Below, piece by piece: positions 10,333 to 20,414 of a stretch of 64,000 nucleotides of DNA (positions are counted from its first letter, which is position 1; every line of letters begins with the position of its first letter). A program made the translations under genes and the position numbers. Under the pieces are notes generated by a model that ran no database searches, was not told the origin of the DNA, and was given only the letters and a program-made list of their open reading frames with translations. This stretch comes from Bactericera cockerelli (lineage: Eukaryota; Arthropoda; Insecta; Hemiptera; Triozidae). Location: positions 124,001 through 188,000 of the forward strand of contig JAMCCL010000017.1 of NCBI GenBank assembly GCA_024516035.1. Direction: 5' to 3'.

Positions 10333-13243
10333 TTACTCATCAATTTCGTCATCTTCATCGACTTCTTCTTCTTCTTCAGAAACTAATTCTTCAACTTCAG
10401 TGGCTCTCAGTTTACGATAGAAATCGTGATAAATGGGGGGAATGTATTTCAGCAAGGATAGAAGGTCCTTTTTCTTTTCCTTTGTAATGGCCCGACCTCT
10501 AGGATGTAATAGCTCAAGTTCATTTACAAATTCACGGCTCGGGCGACCTCTGGTTTTCTTTGCAAGATCTACTATGTCGAATTCTTCTAATTCCGTAAGT
10601 GTGTTCTTAATATACAACTTTTTTGGTTCCATTTTCCTGTATTGTATCCATCGCATTTTCAGCCAGCTTACTTTTGTATTTCTCTCAGTTTTTTTCCTAT
10701 TTGTTATTTCTTTTTCCATTCTTTTGGAAGAATAAAACTCATCTTTGGTCATGGCATGAACAACAAATTTGGGACTTTTCTTCTTGGCATTTTGTATGAC
10801 GAATTTCCATTTTTCAGGTACATAAATTTCTTCTTGATAGGCTTTTGACCTCTCAATTATTGCAAAATCCATGTCACAACTGTCAAAACTATGACCAGGC
10901 ATAAAGAACTTTTGGTTGATTGTTTCAATATTTGGGTGAGTTTGCAAAACATAGCTCAAGAACAAGGCGACCTTGATGTTTCGGTTTTGTCCACCACAGC
11001 TATCACTATAGAGTGTTATTTCTTTAACAGATGAGGGCAGAACATTTTTCAGAAAATGAAGAAGACATGAGGAAACTTCCTGGGACCCTCTTGAGGCAAT
11101 ATCCTCTGACCAAACGTACATGTGGCCAATTCCAGTTATCTCATCATGAATTCCGAGGTTATAAGTCCACATTTGTCTCTTGTAGTACACTTCACCGGTT
11201 GTTAAGACAGGCGTAGGCAAAGTTTTCTCCAAATCAAATACTAATACGTATTTTTCACCTTGAGATTTTTTTGCTTCTGATATGTCAACTTTCTTCATAT
11301 TATTAACACTTTCTACTTTTCTCAGGTGCAATTCATGATCAAGTTTCATTAGTTCTTTCTTTGCGCTGTCTTTCTCAAATTTCAACTTTACTTTAAATTC
11401 ATCACAAGTGGAACAAGTGTCCTTGTGTGGTGGATGAATGGAGAGGTGACTGAACTTAGTACTAAAAATATCTCGAAATTTAAAGTCAGACAGTGGGACC
11501 CTATTTTCTTTGTTGCACTCTACTTTGTATTGCTCATACATTGCGGCTTTTGTCAACCATGGTGATAAGTACTTACGCTGAGAATCACGACGACAATAGT
11601 GGGAATCATAAGTTGGAAACTTTGCAATGAAATGTACAACAAATTCTTCATCTTCAGCCTTTGTTTTGTTGTGAGGAGTGTGTTTTCCACTTTTACTTGG
11701 CCTTGGAGTTCCACATTCTTGCTTTCTTTCCAGTGCATTGGTGATTGTCCCATCGCAGATGGAGAGAGTCTGTTGGAAGAATTTTTTACATACTACTTGA
11801 TCGACACCATCTGAATCCCTTAAACGGTAAATTCTTGTTTTTGATCGACGAGAGCTTTCCTTCTTAGTGTATTTTCTAGTAATATGTTTTAATTCTATCT
11901 GACCACAAAGTAGCCATCGAAAATACTCCGTTTTCTTTGAGCGTTAATCACGCTTGGGCAGTCCAGTTTGCATTTACATGACTCTAGAGAGCATGATTTT
12001 CCTTTTACAATTTTTCCAGTACTTGAAACATATTCTAATCCTCTTTGTCTCTTGGATTTTCTAATGTTTTTTTTATGTTCTTCCGGTCTTCTCATTCTCT
12101 TTCGTCCAGGATTATTGTCATTATTATTCAAATCATTTTCAATAGTAACATTGGCGTCTTCTACATGAACTATAATTTCATCCTCTATTAGTACACCACC
12201 GACATCCTGTACAGCGCCACCGACATCCTGTACAGCGCCACCGACGTCCTGTACTGCGCCACCGATATCCTGTACAGCGCCACCGACATCCTGTACAGCG
12301 CCACCGACGTCCTGTACTGCGCCACCGAAGTCCTGTACTGCGCCACCGAAGTCCTGTACTGCGCCACCGACGTCCTGTACTGCTCCACCGACGTCCTGTG
12401 CTGCGCGACAGAGATTCCGAGCTGCAGTTTTTTTGCCGCTAATCTTTGAGACAAAATCTGCAAATAAAGACAAAATATTTTATTTTGTATGAATTTAATA
12501 TTTTTTAGGTCAACTTTATTTTTTAGAAGTCAGAGTGTAAAAAAACTTCCTATAGATTAGGTAACTACTCACCTGATAAACATTCTGAGGAATCTGAGGA
12601 TGAATCTGAATCATGAAGCTGGAATTTTCCTTGAACTTGACTGCCAAAACATTTGAAAGCTTTGTTTTCTTTATTCAGGTTTTGCAGTAAATCGTCTGTG
12701 AATAATTCGTCATCTGAAAATGGGCAAAATATAAAAAAATGTAGGTAGGTTATTAGGTATTAAGATATTTTTCTGGAATCTATTTTAATATTTGCCAAAA
12801 TCTCGAGAGCCAAATTTGCCTAACCATCATAGTGTTTGAAAAATTTGGTGTGTGCAGACAAAATTCTTGATATTAACGATTCTTACACAGTAAACATGCA
12901 AAAACATTTTATATTTGTCTAAAATTAAACCAGAAAAGTCTCAAGTATCTTTAAACACACACTAAAATTGGTTTGTTTTTGTATGCAAAATGTTGCCTAA
13001 GCATCTGCAGTTCTAAGAACTTTTGATAAATATTCAGAGCCAATTTTGCCTATCCCTCACTGAATATAATTGATAAATTTATGAAGTTTCTAAGAGAAAA
13101 AAGCATTTGTTTTTAACTTAAATACATTGAAACTTACCTGAAGAGTCCATATCGCTTTTGTTTGGTATGTAATTCTTGTCCAAATCACTGTTATCTGGAG
13201 TAGAATCTTCTGATGAGAGAGGTGCACATTTTTTTCCCGACAT
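10333..13243 (-). pseudogene. CGGQN-family transposase-like protein 1 (single frameshift)
   Basis: Exon 1, 13243-13138 (MSGKKCAPLSSEDSTPDNSD, donor CAG|GTAAGT); exon 2, 12713-12573 (acidic, Ser-rich); exon 3, 12457-10333. Phases join without conflict. The order is acidic N terminus, a VGGAVQD repeat, KRQRGLEYVS, a Cys cluster (CSLESCKCKLDC), a basic region with VCKKFFQQTL, CSTCDEFKVKL, then a putative RNase H-like core: VFDLEKTLP, YSDSCGGQNRN 77 residues on, GHSFDSCDMDFAIIER. It ends in an AT-hook-like KTRGRPSREF and an acidic tail. A one-base frame break near 11903, probably with a few lost codons, separates the Cys cluster from the rest. I infer a transposase: it is the only gene between terminal repeats. 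Four relatives lie in this window. Confidence 0.7.
12196..12412 (-). repeat. 21-bp coding minisatellite (VGGAVQD x ~10)
   Basis: About ten units of GACATCCTGTACAGCGCCACC (plus strand) with few changes, in frame in exon 3 of the element 1 gene. They encode a seven-residue repeat VGGAVQD. All three minus-strand frames stay open, an effect of the repeat. Confidence 0.9.
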
Positions 13244-13688
13244 TTTGTTTGTTTGTTGGGCAACTTTGGCACTGAACTATTTGTAAAATAAACGATTGCC
13301 CAAACTTCCACAGAGTGCACCACCAGTCAACATGCATATTTAAAAAAAGTAGTCGGTGCTGAAAACAGATCTTTTCTTGTACTTCCTCATTATAGGGGTA
13401 GCTTGAAATTTTCAAATTTGTGGGTTAGGCAAGTCTGGTTCTGGGCCACTCAATTGTGAAAAACACAAAAAGATATATTCTACAGAATTGGTGTAAAACA
13501 AAGCTCTACATTTTATCCATATTTTCACCAAGCACATTATGTACAGATGAATAACCCACTAAGAAAACTTCAAGAAAAAGGAAAAAAATGGTTTTAAATT
13601 TAAGAAATATAAATATAATAAGTTTTTTTTTACAATTAAAAAAAAAAACAAAGAGAATGCAAAATATATACAAAAAAATATTTACAAT

Positions 13689-14285
13689 TTACACAGGAGA
13701 TCTGGAGCGATCTCTCCTCCTTTCCAACAGTCTTACAATTTTTTCTTGATTTTCCATCATTTTTTCTATTACTCTTTGATTAAACTCTCTATTCCTCTCG
13801 TTTATTTCTTCTTCCCTCTGACTTCTCTCTTCTTCTCTTCGTCTGGCTTCTACCTCTCCTTCCAACATTTTTTCCATTATATTAATCTGTTTAATCTGGA
13901 ATTCTCTTGAGTTTGCAAGGGATTCATCAAGCTTGCTGAGGATTTGGTCTAGTTTCCTGGACTTTGTTGACCTCCTGGGATTTTCGTGGCGTGATGTCGA
14001 AATTGTTTGGTCAGCGGGCACAACACGAGCAAGAGGGCTGGATGAAAGAAGGACGAGGCCTGGATGTGGAGGATGAGAGGAGAGATGAGGGTGGACGGGG
14101 GGATGAGATGAGATATGATGAGGTTGGACGGGGGGATGAGATGAAAGAAAGGTTAGAAATTAAATCTATGAGGTTGGTTTCTTGTTCCGAGCTCTTTAAG
14201 TACTCTTGACCTGACCACAGGTTCTGAAAATAATCTGAATCACTGTCAGAGGAATCAGTGTCTGACTCCGTTTTAAATTTTGGTT
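13689..14285 (-). pseudogene. Coiled-coil C terminus of a Myb-like or transposon partner protein
   Basis: The minus strand encodes an acidic stretch (SDTDSSDSDSDYFQNLW), a Ser/Pro-rich low-complexity linker with uncertain frame near 14000-14130, then a strongly helical, Glu/Arg-rich coiled coil: SRKLDQILSKLDESLANSRE and onwards to LLERRRDRSRSPV and stop. This shape matches the ends of Myb/SANT-like partner proteins and of other DNA-binding proteins. No DNA-binding domain was found upstream, so family is uncertain. Confidence 0.4.
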
Positions 14286-14289
14286 CTTA

Positions 14290-15062
14290 AATTAAATAAA
14301 ATTAAAATGAATGTTGTCTGTTTTAAATAGTAATAATACCAATGAAGATAATAGCTAATATCTCTGCAAGATAAAAGTACATAAGGTTATGTAAATAATT
14401 GCTATGTAGATTGTGAAGTCTTTGATAAGGTGCACACTTACAAGAACCCGATGACTCGATGCATGACAGGTGCTCGTATTAGTGGCTGCTGTCTGCTGTT
14501 AGTAATGATGACTCGCAGGCTGACTTGACAGACAGCTGCTATGACTTCACAGAACTACGATGTGCAGATAACAACGAGTCTCTCTGTCCGCGTGCTGCTA
14601 TTGGAATGTATCCAGGTATAGGGGTGTTTGAAAAGTTTTGATTTTTGAAATTTATTTACTTATTTTTTTCCGGGAGGTTGGGATTTTTAGTAATTTTCGC
14701 TTACTTCCTAAAAATTATCCGGGAAGACTGCGCCAGATAAATAACTGAAGCTTAGAATTGAGTTTTAAAAAGTTTATTTATTTTAATCACCTAAAATTAA
14801 TTCTTAACTTTACTCAAAAATACTTATTGAAATGAAAATAACTTTAAATATCTTAAATTTGCAGATCTGTTCGCGATCGCAAATATATAAGGATAATTAG
14901 ATATGGAATGAAAACGATAAGTTAAATGAAATGATTATTATTTAAGATAAAATAATTAAATTCGAATACTAATCGATATTATTTCGTCAATATAGAAACG
15001 AACTTCAACAAGTCTGCTCGATGCAGAGGTGAGAACAAATCTAAGATCGCTGCTGAGAGAAT
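14290..15062. other. No gene recognised
   Basis: Spacer with a possible minus-strand donor near 14440 (TTCTT|GTAAGT) that might belong to an upstream exon of the coiled-coil gene. 14600-15000 is AT-rich with no coding signal. Confidence 0.4.
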
Positions 15063-15084
15063 CTGCTGATCCAGTTAAAATTAT

Positions 15085-15340
15085 TTAGGTGATGTAAGCA
15101 TATAATAATACATAACTTGCATGCTTCAGCAAGTAGTGGGGAAAGAGGAGATCCCATGGCACAACCTCCTGTTGTTGGTTGGTTATTCCTTCAAACTGGA
15201 AATAATTGAACTTTGTGACTTGAAGCAAGGCATTTTTGAAAGCATCTTTTTCGTTTTCAGACTGGTTAGGATGTTGGTCAATGAGAGAATTTTGATATTG
15301 CAATTGGGACATCTACTTTTGAAAATAAACTATATTTAAA
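15085..15340 (-). pseudogene. Penelope-like element RT fragment
   Basis: The minus strand encodes ALLQVTKFNYFQFEGITNQQ, then after a one-base shift MGSPLSPLLAE. The arrangement nYFxFxGxxYxQxxGxxMGSPLSPxxAe is RT motif 4 of Penelope-like retroelements. Only about 80 residues remain and the YxDD segment is absent. Confidence 0.5.
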
Positions 15341-15432
15341 TCAAGGAAGATCAGTTGTGTCGTGTCAGGACAGTTAATATTTTTGAAGCTACTTGACAAA
15401 GTATCCTCGTTCGAGAATTATATTATAAATAT

Positions 15433-17136
15433 TTATAAAATAAACCAATTATAACAGTACACCTTGCAATTCAAGTTTTTGGGCAAATGTTCTACGAGAT
15501 CTAAAACTATGTCTCCTGATATGCCCAACTCTTTACTAGTGGTTGTGGAAGCCCCCTCATATACACGGAAGTCATGCATAAAACCCGAGGAACTGCAGCG
15601 GGTAAAAACCTTGTAACCCCATTTGTGGGGCTTATTTTTAATGTACATTTTCAGCTGGGACCGTCCATTAAAGGGGATAATTTGTTCGTCAATACTATTT
15701 CTTTCTTTTGATTCAAATTTGAGTGGATTGGCCCTGAATTTATCTAGGAAGGGTCTAACTTTGAACAATTTGTCTATATTATTTGGGTCAAACTTTGTGT
15801 TGTCAGCAATATGAAAATACTTTTTTATTTGGAAAAATCTATAACTGCTCATTACATCGGCTATAGAAGGATAGCGGGTCTCTGTCTGCCAATACATCTT
15901 CAACTGGGTCATTGGAACTGCAGCCATATGTAATAAAACACCAATGTATTTCTCCACTTCATCAGGTTGTAAATTGAGTTGAATTCCATCTTTTTGATGA
16001 GCGTAATCATTTGATTGGTTAGCATTGATTGGTTAGCAAATTCTTTTATAAGATGTTTATCAATAAAATCATGGAAATATTGTAATGGTGTTCTCTTCAG
16101 TATCTGACTGAAGTGTTTTCTTCAGGAGGATTACAATCTGTATGTCTGGATATATACTGACTCAAAAATACCCATTTGGCAATCCTTTTTGGATTTTTTT
16201 TTGGGTTTCTTCTTCCCTCCTTTTTTTGAGAATTTCCTTGAAGATACAGTATTTGGTGAAATCTTCTTTGATCTTGCATTACTTGATACATGACTAGGTC
16301 CTGAATCAGAACATACATGACTAGGTCCTGGATCAGAAGAAACATGACTAGGTCCTGGATCAGAAGAAACATGACTAGGTCCTGGATCAGAAGAAACATG
16401 ACTAGGTCCTGGGTCAGAAGAAACATGACTAGGTCCTGGATCAGAACATACATGACTAGGTCCTGGATCAGAAGAAACATGACTAGGTCCCGGGTCAGAA
16501 GAAACATGACTAGGTCCTGGATCAGAAGAAACATGACTAGGTCCTGGATCAGGAGACACATGACTAGGTCCTGGATCAGAAGAAACATGACTAGGTCCTG
16601 GATCAGAAGAAACATGACTAGGTCTTGGATCAGGAGACACACGACTAGGTCCTGGATCAGGAGACACATGACTAGGTCCTGGATCAGAAGAAACATGACT
16701 AGGTCCTGAATCAGAAGAAACATGACTAGGTCCTGGATCAGGAGACACATGACTAGGTCCTGGATCAGGAGACACATCACTAGGTCCTGGATCAGGAGAC
16801 ACATGACTAGAATCTGGATCAGGCACAGGTGAACTGTATACTGTATTCATCTTCTTCATCACTAGCAAAAAACTCTAAATGAGAGAATGATTCATTGTGA
16901 TCTACCTTTGAAATTACCTTGGAATACTTTTTGCTTCTTGTGAGAGTAGTCTCAAAAAACTGACCGCTGTCATCACTGTCTCCGAAGTCATCAGAACTAA
17001 CAGCAATGTTAGTATCCTCAAATAATGCATTCAAAATTTCAGAATCACTTAGTAAGACTGACTTTTCTAACACTTTGAGCCCATGAATACCATATATGAC
17101 CCTCAGCTGACATTTCACAAAGGACATGAGTACCAT
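15433..17136 (-). pseudogene. piggyBac transposase 1, broken and truncated
   Basis: piggyBac enzymes cut at TTAA with a DDD nuclease. An acidic N terminus (from ATG at 17136: LLSDSEILNALFEDTNI, FASDEEDEYS) shifts frame into a Ser/Pro repeat, a Lys-rich patch, then core segments RTPLQYFHDFIDKHLI, EVEKYIGVLLHM, RNSIDEQIIPFNGRS with the first Asp, and KPHKWGYKVF. The second Asp of the usual FDNFF motif is replaced (VYCYNWF) and the frame then stops; the third Asp region is missing. A 14-base tandem duplication at 16011-16037 (TGATTGGTTAGCAT twice) explains one frame break; others lie near 16100 and 16820. The right terminus of the element is probably at 18519. Confidence 0.75.
16288..16812 (-). 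repeat. 27-bp coding minisatellite, about 19 copies
   Basis: CATGACTAGGTCCTGGATCA plus AAGAAA repeats head to tail for about 525 bases. On the minus strand it encodes the nonapeptide SSDPGPSHV. Units alternate between a GAAGAAA and a GGAGACA ending. It lies between the acidic N terminus and the nuclease core of piggyBac 1 and keeps all frames open on both strands. Confidence 0.95.
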
Positions 17137-17240
17137 ATATGGTACTCACCCAAAATTTCACTGTAGACTTGTGTACTCTATATGGTATTCACGACCTTCC
17201 TTTTCTTGGAAGACATGAGTACTCCCTATGGTATTCGTTT
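17085..17240. repeat. Cluster of palindromic CCATATATGG motifs
   Basis: Four spaced motifs resembling GAGTACCATATATGGTACTC lie within 150 bases (near 17090, 17130, 17175 and 17225) at the 5' end of piggyBac 1. A matching stretch, AATACCATGTATGGTATACA, occurs at 57-80. They are candidate subterminal transposase-binding repeats. Confidence 0.55.
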
Positions 17241-17519
17241 CTATGTGGATCTCATAGGGAACAGGTTCTTGTGGTCCTTGGGAGCAATGTATGAGTGTTG
17301 GGTTCTGAAATTTGTGGTCCCTCGTGCTCACTCGCCGATCCGAGCTCTGGGGCTCAAAGTGCTAAAGACATATTGAATAGGTATACAAAACAATAAAATT
17401 TGCACCTGCCGAGGACCAATGTAGCTTATCTGCTACATCAAATTCAAACACTGAGAAAAAAGAACTTTCGTCAAACAAAACGTGGCAAAATAATTTTATT
17501 ATTGTATGTATTATGTATG

Positions 17520-17814
17520 TATTGATTTATTTGTGGTGAAGCACAAGGCCTCTTCACAATTTTTGTGGGTAGCGCATCATTACTAAGAGCCTCCTTCACA
17601 TTTCGAATTATTCTATTACATTAATTTCTTTTTACTCTGGTAATGCCGCCACTGGTCGTTACTCATACAAGTAACTACTCATTTTTCCTCACGAGGTATG
17701 AGTGGACCCCGAACATCCAAGTACAGAGCAGAAAAATTCCTGCCCCGCTGGGGATCGAACCCAGGTCACCGTGTGTGCAATGCCTAGCGCGCTAACTCAC
17801 TCTGCCACGGTGAC
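17520..17814 (-). mobile_element. tRNA-derived SINE
   Basis: The minus strand begins GTCACCGTGGCAGAGTGAGT with an A-box-like region, then a B box GGGTTCGATCCC, a GCGGGGCAGG spacer and a conserved body (CATACCTCGTGAGG, GCGACCAGTGGCGGCATTAC) ending in an A/T tail. The same body recurs at 22.7, 41.9 and 53.2 kb, so it is a genuine multicopy family. It sits between two subterminal palindromes of piggyBac 1. Confidence 0.85.
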
Positions 17815-17839
17815 TACTAATTTTATTATTGTTATTGAT

Positions 17840-18214
17840 CAGGGTCTTCAACCTTTTTCAGTTTCTGGACTTTGAGCATTGAAGATGTTCATAAGCTCAC
17901 TATTTGCTTTTATCTCAAGAACTTCCAACTAGATAACCAGGAACTGTGTCAATATCGACTGTGAATGGAGATGCGAAATTTTTCAGAACATGGCTTAGTG
18001 TTGGTCAATGCACAAGTCTTGTTTTTGGGAGACCCGGGTTCGAATCCCGGCAGATTTGTCACTACTCGTAACTTTTGCATTAAAAAAAAAAAAAAAAAAA
18101 TCTTGGCCGGCTAGTGCTGGAAGAAATAGGAAATAGCATGAATGAGCTCGCGGGCCACCAAAAATGACTCGGCGGGCCACAAGTGGCCCGCGGGACACAG
18201 GTTGAAGACCCCTG
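17840..18214. mobile_element. hAT-type MITE with a SINE inside
   Basis: CAGGGTCTTCAACC at the left is mirrored by GGTTGAAGACCCCTG at the right. Flanks TTATTGAT and TTATAGAT match at seven of eight positions, consistent with the 8-bp duplication of hAT elements. Confidence 0.75.
17990..18098 (+). mobile_element. Short tRNA-like SINE with A19 tail
   Basis: TTAGTGTTGGTCAATGCAC resembles an A box and GGGTTCGAATCCC is a perfect B box. It ends in a run of about nineteen A, a sign of reverse transcription, and splits the hAT MITE. Confidence 0.7.
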
Positions 18215-18477
18215 TTATAGATACTTAAATTATTCATTTCAAAACAAGGACCTCTTTGATTTTTTATGATATCTTGGAAAAATAAAGTTTTCTACAACAC
18301 AATTTCTCTAAAATAAGTTTTCACAAAATAGCAAATTTCTGAAGCTTTTAATTTTTTTTATTGTTTGTCAACAGCTGTTTACAAAGACATATTTAAAAAC
18401 CAAAGAGGTTTAATTTATTTTGAGATAAAGAAGTCTGTGACTATGGACCCGGGAAAATTTAAATCTTCGATGAGCAA

Positions 18478-18519
18478 AATGTAGTAGCAAATCTGCTACG
18501 CTGGCATTGAGAGGGTTAA
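18478..18519. repeat. Probable right terminus of piggyBac 1
   Basis: Read inward, TTAACCCTCTCAATGCC is followed by GTAGCAGATTTGCTAC, a small palindrome. A related palindrome, GTAGCTTATCTGCTAC, sits at 17423. TTAA plus CCC and a nearby palindrome is the layout of piggyBac ends. The opposite end was not found below 15.4 kb. Confidence 0.55.
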
Positions 18520-19374
18520 TATAATTAACTTAACAAAAAAAACTAAACCTTACCCATCTCCTTTATTTCATACTTCAATTTCTCACACCAAACCTGCCTC
18601 ATTCCACCACACCACATTCACTTCATCCAATCGTTCTTCCCTCACGTATACACCAACTTGTAAACTACACAACTCCTCGCCTTTTAATATCTCTCTTGTA
18701 ATATATGCTTCCCAGTTAATGTAATTTGAATGATGAAATGAAAAGCCCCTTTTCTGAGCTTCAAAATGATATATGGAGCCATTGAAAACTATTAAATTTC
18801 TCCATCTTGTTGCCTTGTAACACTTTAAATGGAGCACCCTGTATGTTAGTGATCCACAACAGATCTGATGGTATTTATGTACTTGACAACTATGACCAAT
18901 GGTCATCTTATGCACAGTTAGTAGATAAGTTGATCCTACTGTACTTAACTGTAGGCAATAATACAGGCTTATAGATTTCTCTCTAACTATATATGTTAGT
19001 AACAGATCTGAGGCTATTGCCAGCAGGTGCCCCCTTTCAATCGCCCAACAGGGGTGGATGGAGGGATCTTTCAAAAATTCATAAAAAAAAGAAGAAAAAA
19101 AAAGATCTGATGGTATTTAAAATGTACTTGACATCTATGATCAATCCTATGTCATCTTATGCACAGTAAGACATAGTTGTAAAGTACTTAGATAAATAAA
19201 TACCACAGTTTTTGATGTTCTCTTACCTTCTTTTAATTCTCTTGCTGGCAGGAAGACATGGTAGCTCTTCTTCTATTTTAACTTCAGCAGCAGCTGTAGT
19301 ACTTCTTCTTCCATTATTGGAGATTGATACTATGCCTATCATTTCGAGGCATTTTTGTCCCCGACTCATCCTTT
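18520..19374. other. No gene recognised
   Basis: The 163-codon frame at 19074-18583 (minus) has no motif, no splice context and a composition like its surroundings; I do not support it. TCTGATGGTATTTA-type phrases are repeated locally (18861, 19105), suggesting a diverged duplication. Confidence 0.4.
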
Positions 19375-19475
19375 AGGTCCATATTAATAGACCTTTGAGT
19401 GGCCATATATTATGAGTGTGCACTCACACCCAAAGCCTATATGAAACCATAGGTTGAGTCTATTAATATGGACCT
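19375..19475. mobile_element. 101-bp inverted-repeat MITE
   Basis: AGGTCCATATTAATAGAC opens the unit and GTCTATTAATATGGACCT closes it. The core is AT-rich with no coding content. Family not assigned. A second small hairpin (GGTGGGAAATTATTATC and its complement) lies at 19606-19683. Confidence 0.75.
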
Positions 19476-20082
19476 CAGTGTATGAACTGTTTTAACCTTT
19501 TGTAGGGCAAAACTCTTAATTCTGATTTTTTCAAAAAAAAAATTTCTGACACAATCAAAATAGGCTCAACTTTATTATTGAATTCTCAAATTAGTCAACT
19601 TTTAGGGTGGGAAATTATTATCTCAGAGAGTATTTAGGTAAATGACTATCACTATGTGCTCACTGGGATAATAATTTCCCACCGACTAGAATTTAACATT
19701 TTGGAGGGAATTGAACCCTCTCACTTGAGGTATAATTACCAAAAACTGTTTCCTACCTCTTCTGCAAATTTTAGAACTTTTGAGACTATTTGTAAAAAAA
19801 TATAAGAAAACGAGCAATTTTTTCAGACAAGAAAATTGGTTTTTATTATTGTAAAGTAGGTGTACAAGTTTAGTATTCTCATTATCAGATAATACACTGT
19901 AAGATACATACAAAAATTTAAATAAGGTAGATAAACAAAAATTCAATGTAAAATATAAACATATTATTTTTAGGGGTTCCAGACTGTCATTGTGTTAGGT
20001 AACGTCTAACCTTTAGTATCTTTATTTTGAAATCATAACAATATTAAAACAATTTAAGTAAGGTAGATAAACAAAAATTCAA

Positions 20083-20326
20083 TCTATATATATAAAACAG
20101 AAAAAAGGACTACCTACCTACCTATGTTTGTTTGTTTGTCCGGAGTTGTTTAGCCAAAAGGGTAAGAGATTGCGAAAAATGTCTCAGAATTGACCCCCCC
20201 AAAACCATCATCGCTTTGTCCAGAAAAATTATAAAAAGTTCAAAAAGGCATTGCTGTCCAGCAGTACGGCCATGCCTTAGTAAATTTGAAATTTAGTCCC
20301 GTTGCAAAGCACGGGCAAACGGCTAG
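20083..20326 (+). mobile_element. Non-autonomous Helitron, 244 bp
   Basis: It begins TCTATATATATAAAA and ends with a hairpin (CCCGTTGCAAAGCACGGG), then CAAACGGCTAG, followed by T: the canonical TC...CTAG form inserted between A and T. The flanks read AACAAAAATTCAA and TGTAAAATATAAAC. The uninterrupted sequence AACAAAAATTCAATGTAAAA occurs at 19934 in a local duplication and gives the empty site to the base. Confidence 0.93.
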
Positions 20327-20414
20327 TGTAAAATATAAACAGGCAGGCATCAGCTAGTTCAATATGAAGGTAAACAAAATAAGTTGAACAAAATTCAATT
20401 TAAAGGTGTTATTT

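Larger units (their letters stand above)
9664..13451 (-). mobile_element. Element 1: complete CGGQN-family DNA transposon
   Basis: Terminal inverted repeats of about 31 bases: left GAGTGGCCGAGTACCAGACT, right (reversed) GAGTGGCCCAGAACCAGACT, both continuing TGCCTAACCC. The element is flanked by AATT at 9660-9663 and 13452-13455, a candidate 4-bp target duplication, though it sits in CAATTG, which is palindromic. Subterminal copies of a motif like GGTTAGGCAAATTTGGCTCT occur near 9870, 10110, 12808 and 13037. Total 3,788 bp, containing one spliced transposase-like gene. A LINE tail (9909-10049) and a 78-bp piggyBac-type MITE (10241-10318) are nested in its 3' part. Confidence 0.8.

Noticed and set aside
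12188..12463. Second minus-strand frame rich in SVAQYRT repeats
   Set aside because: Alternative frame over the 21-bp minisatellite; splicing and the Cys cluster support the VGGAVQD frame.
16317..16709. 130-codon plus-strand frame of repeated MTRSWIRRN
   Set aside because: Antisense shadow of the 27-bp minisatellite in piggyBac 1; the repeat length keeps all frames open.
18583..19074. 163-codon open frame on the minus strand
   Set aside because: No motif, no splice signals around it and no composition change; fits chance in this region.
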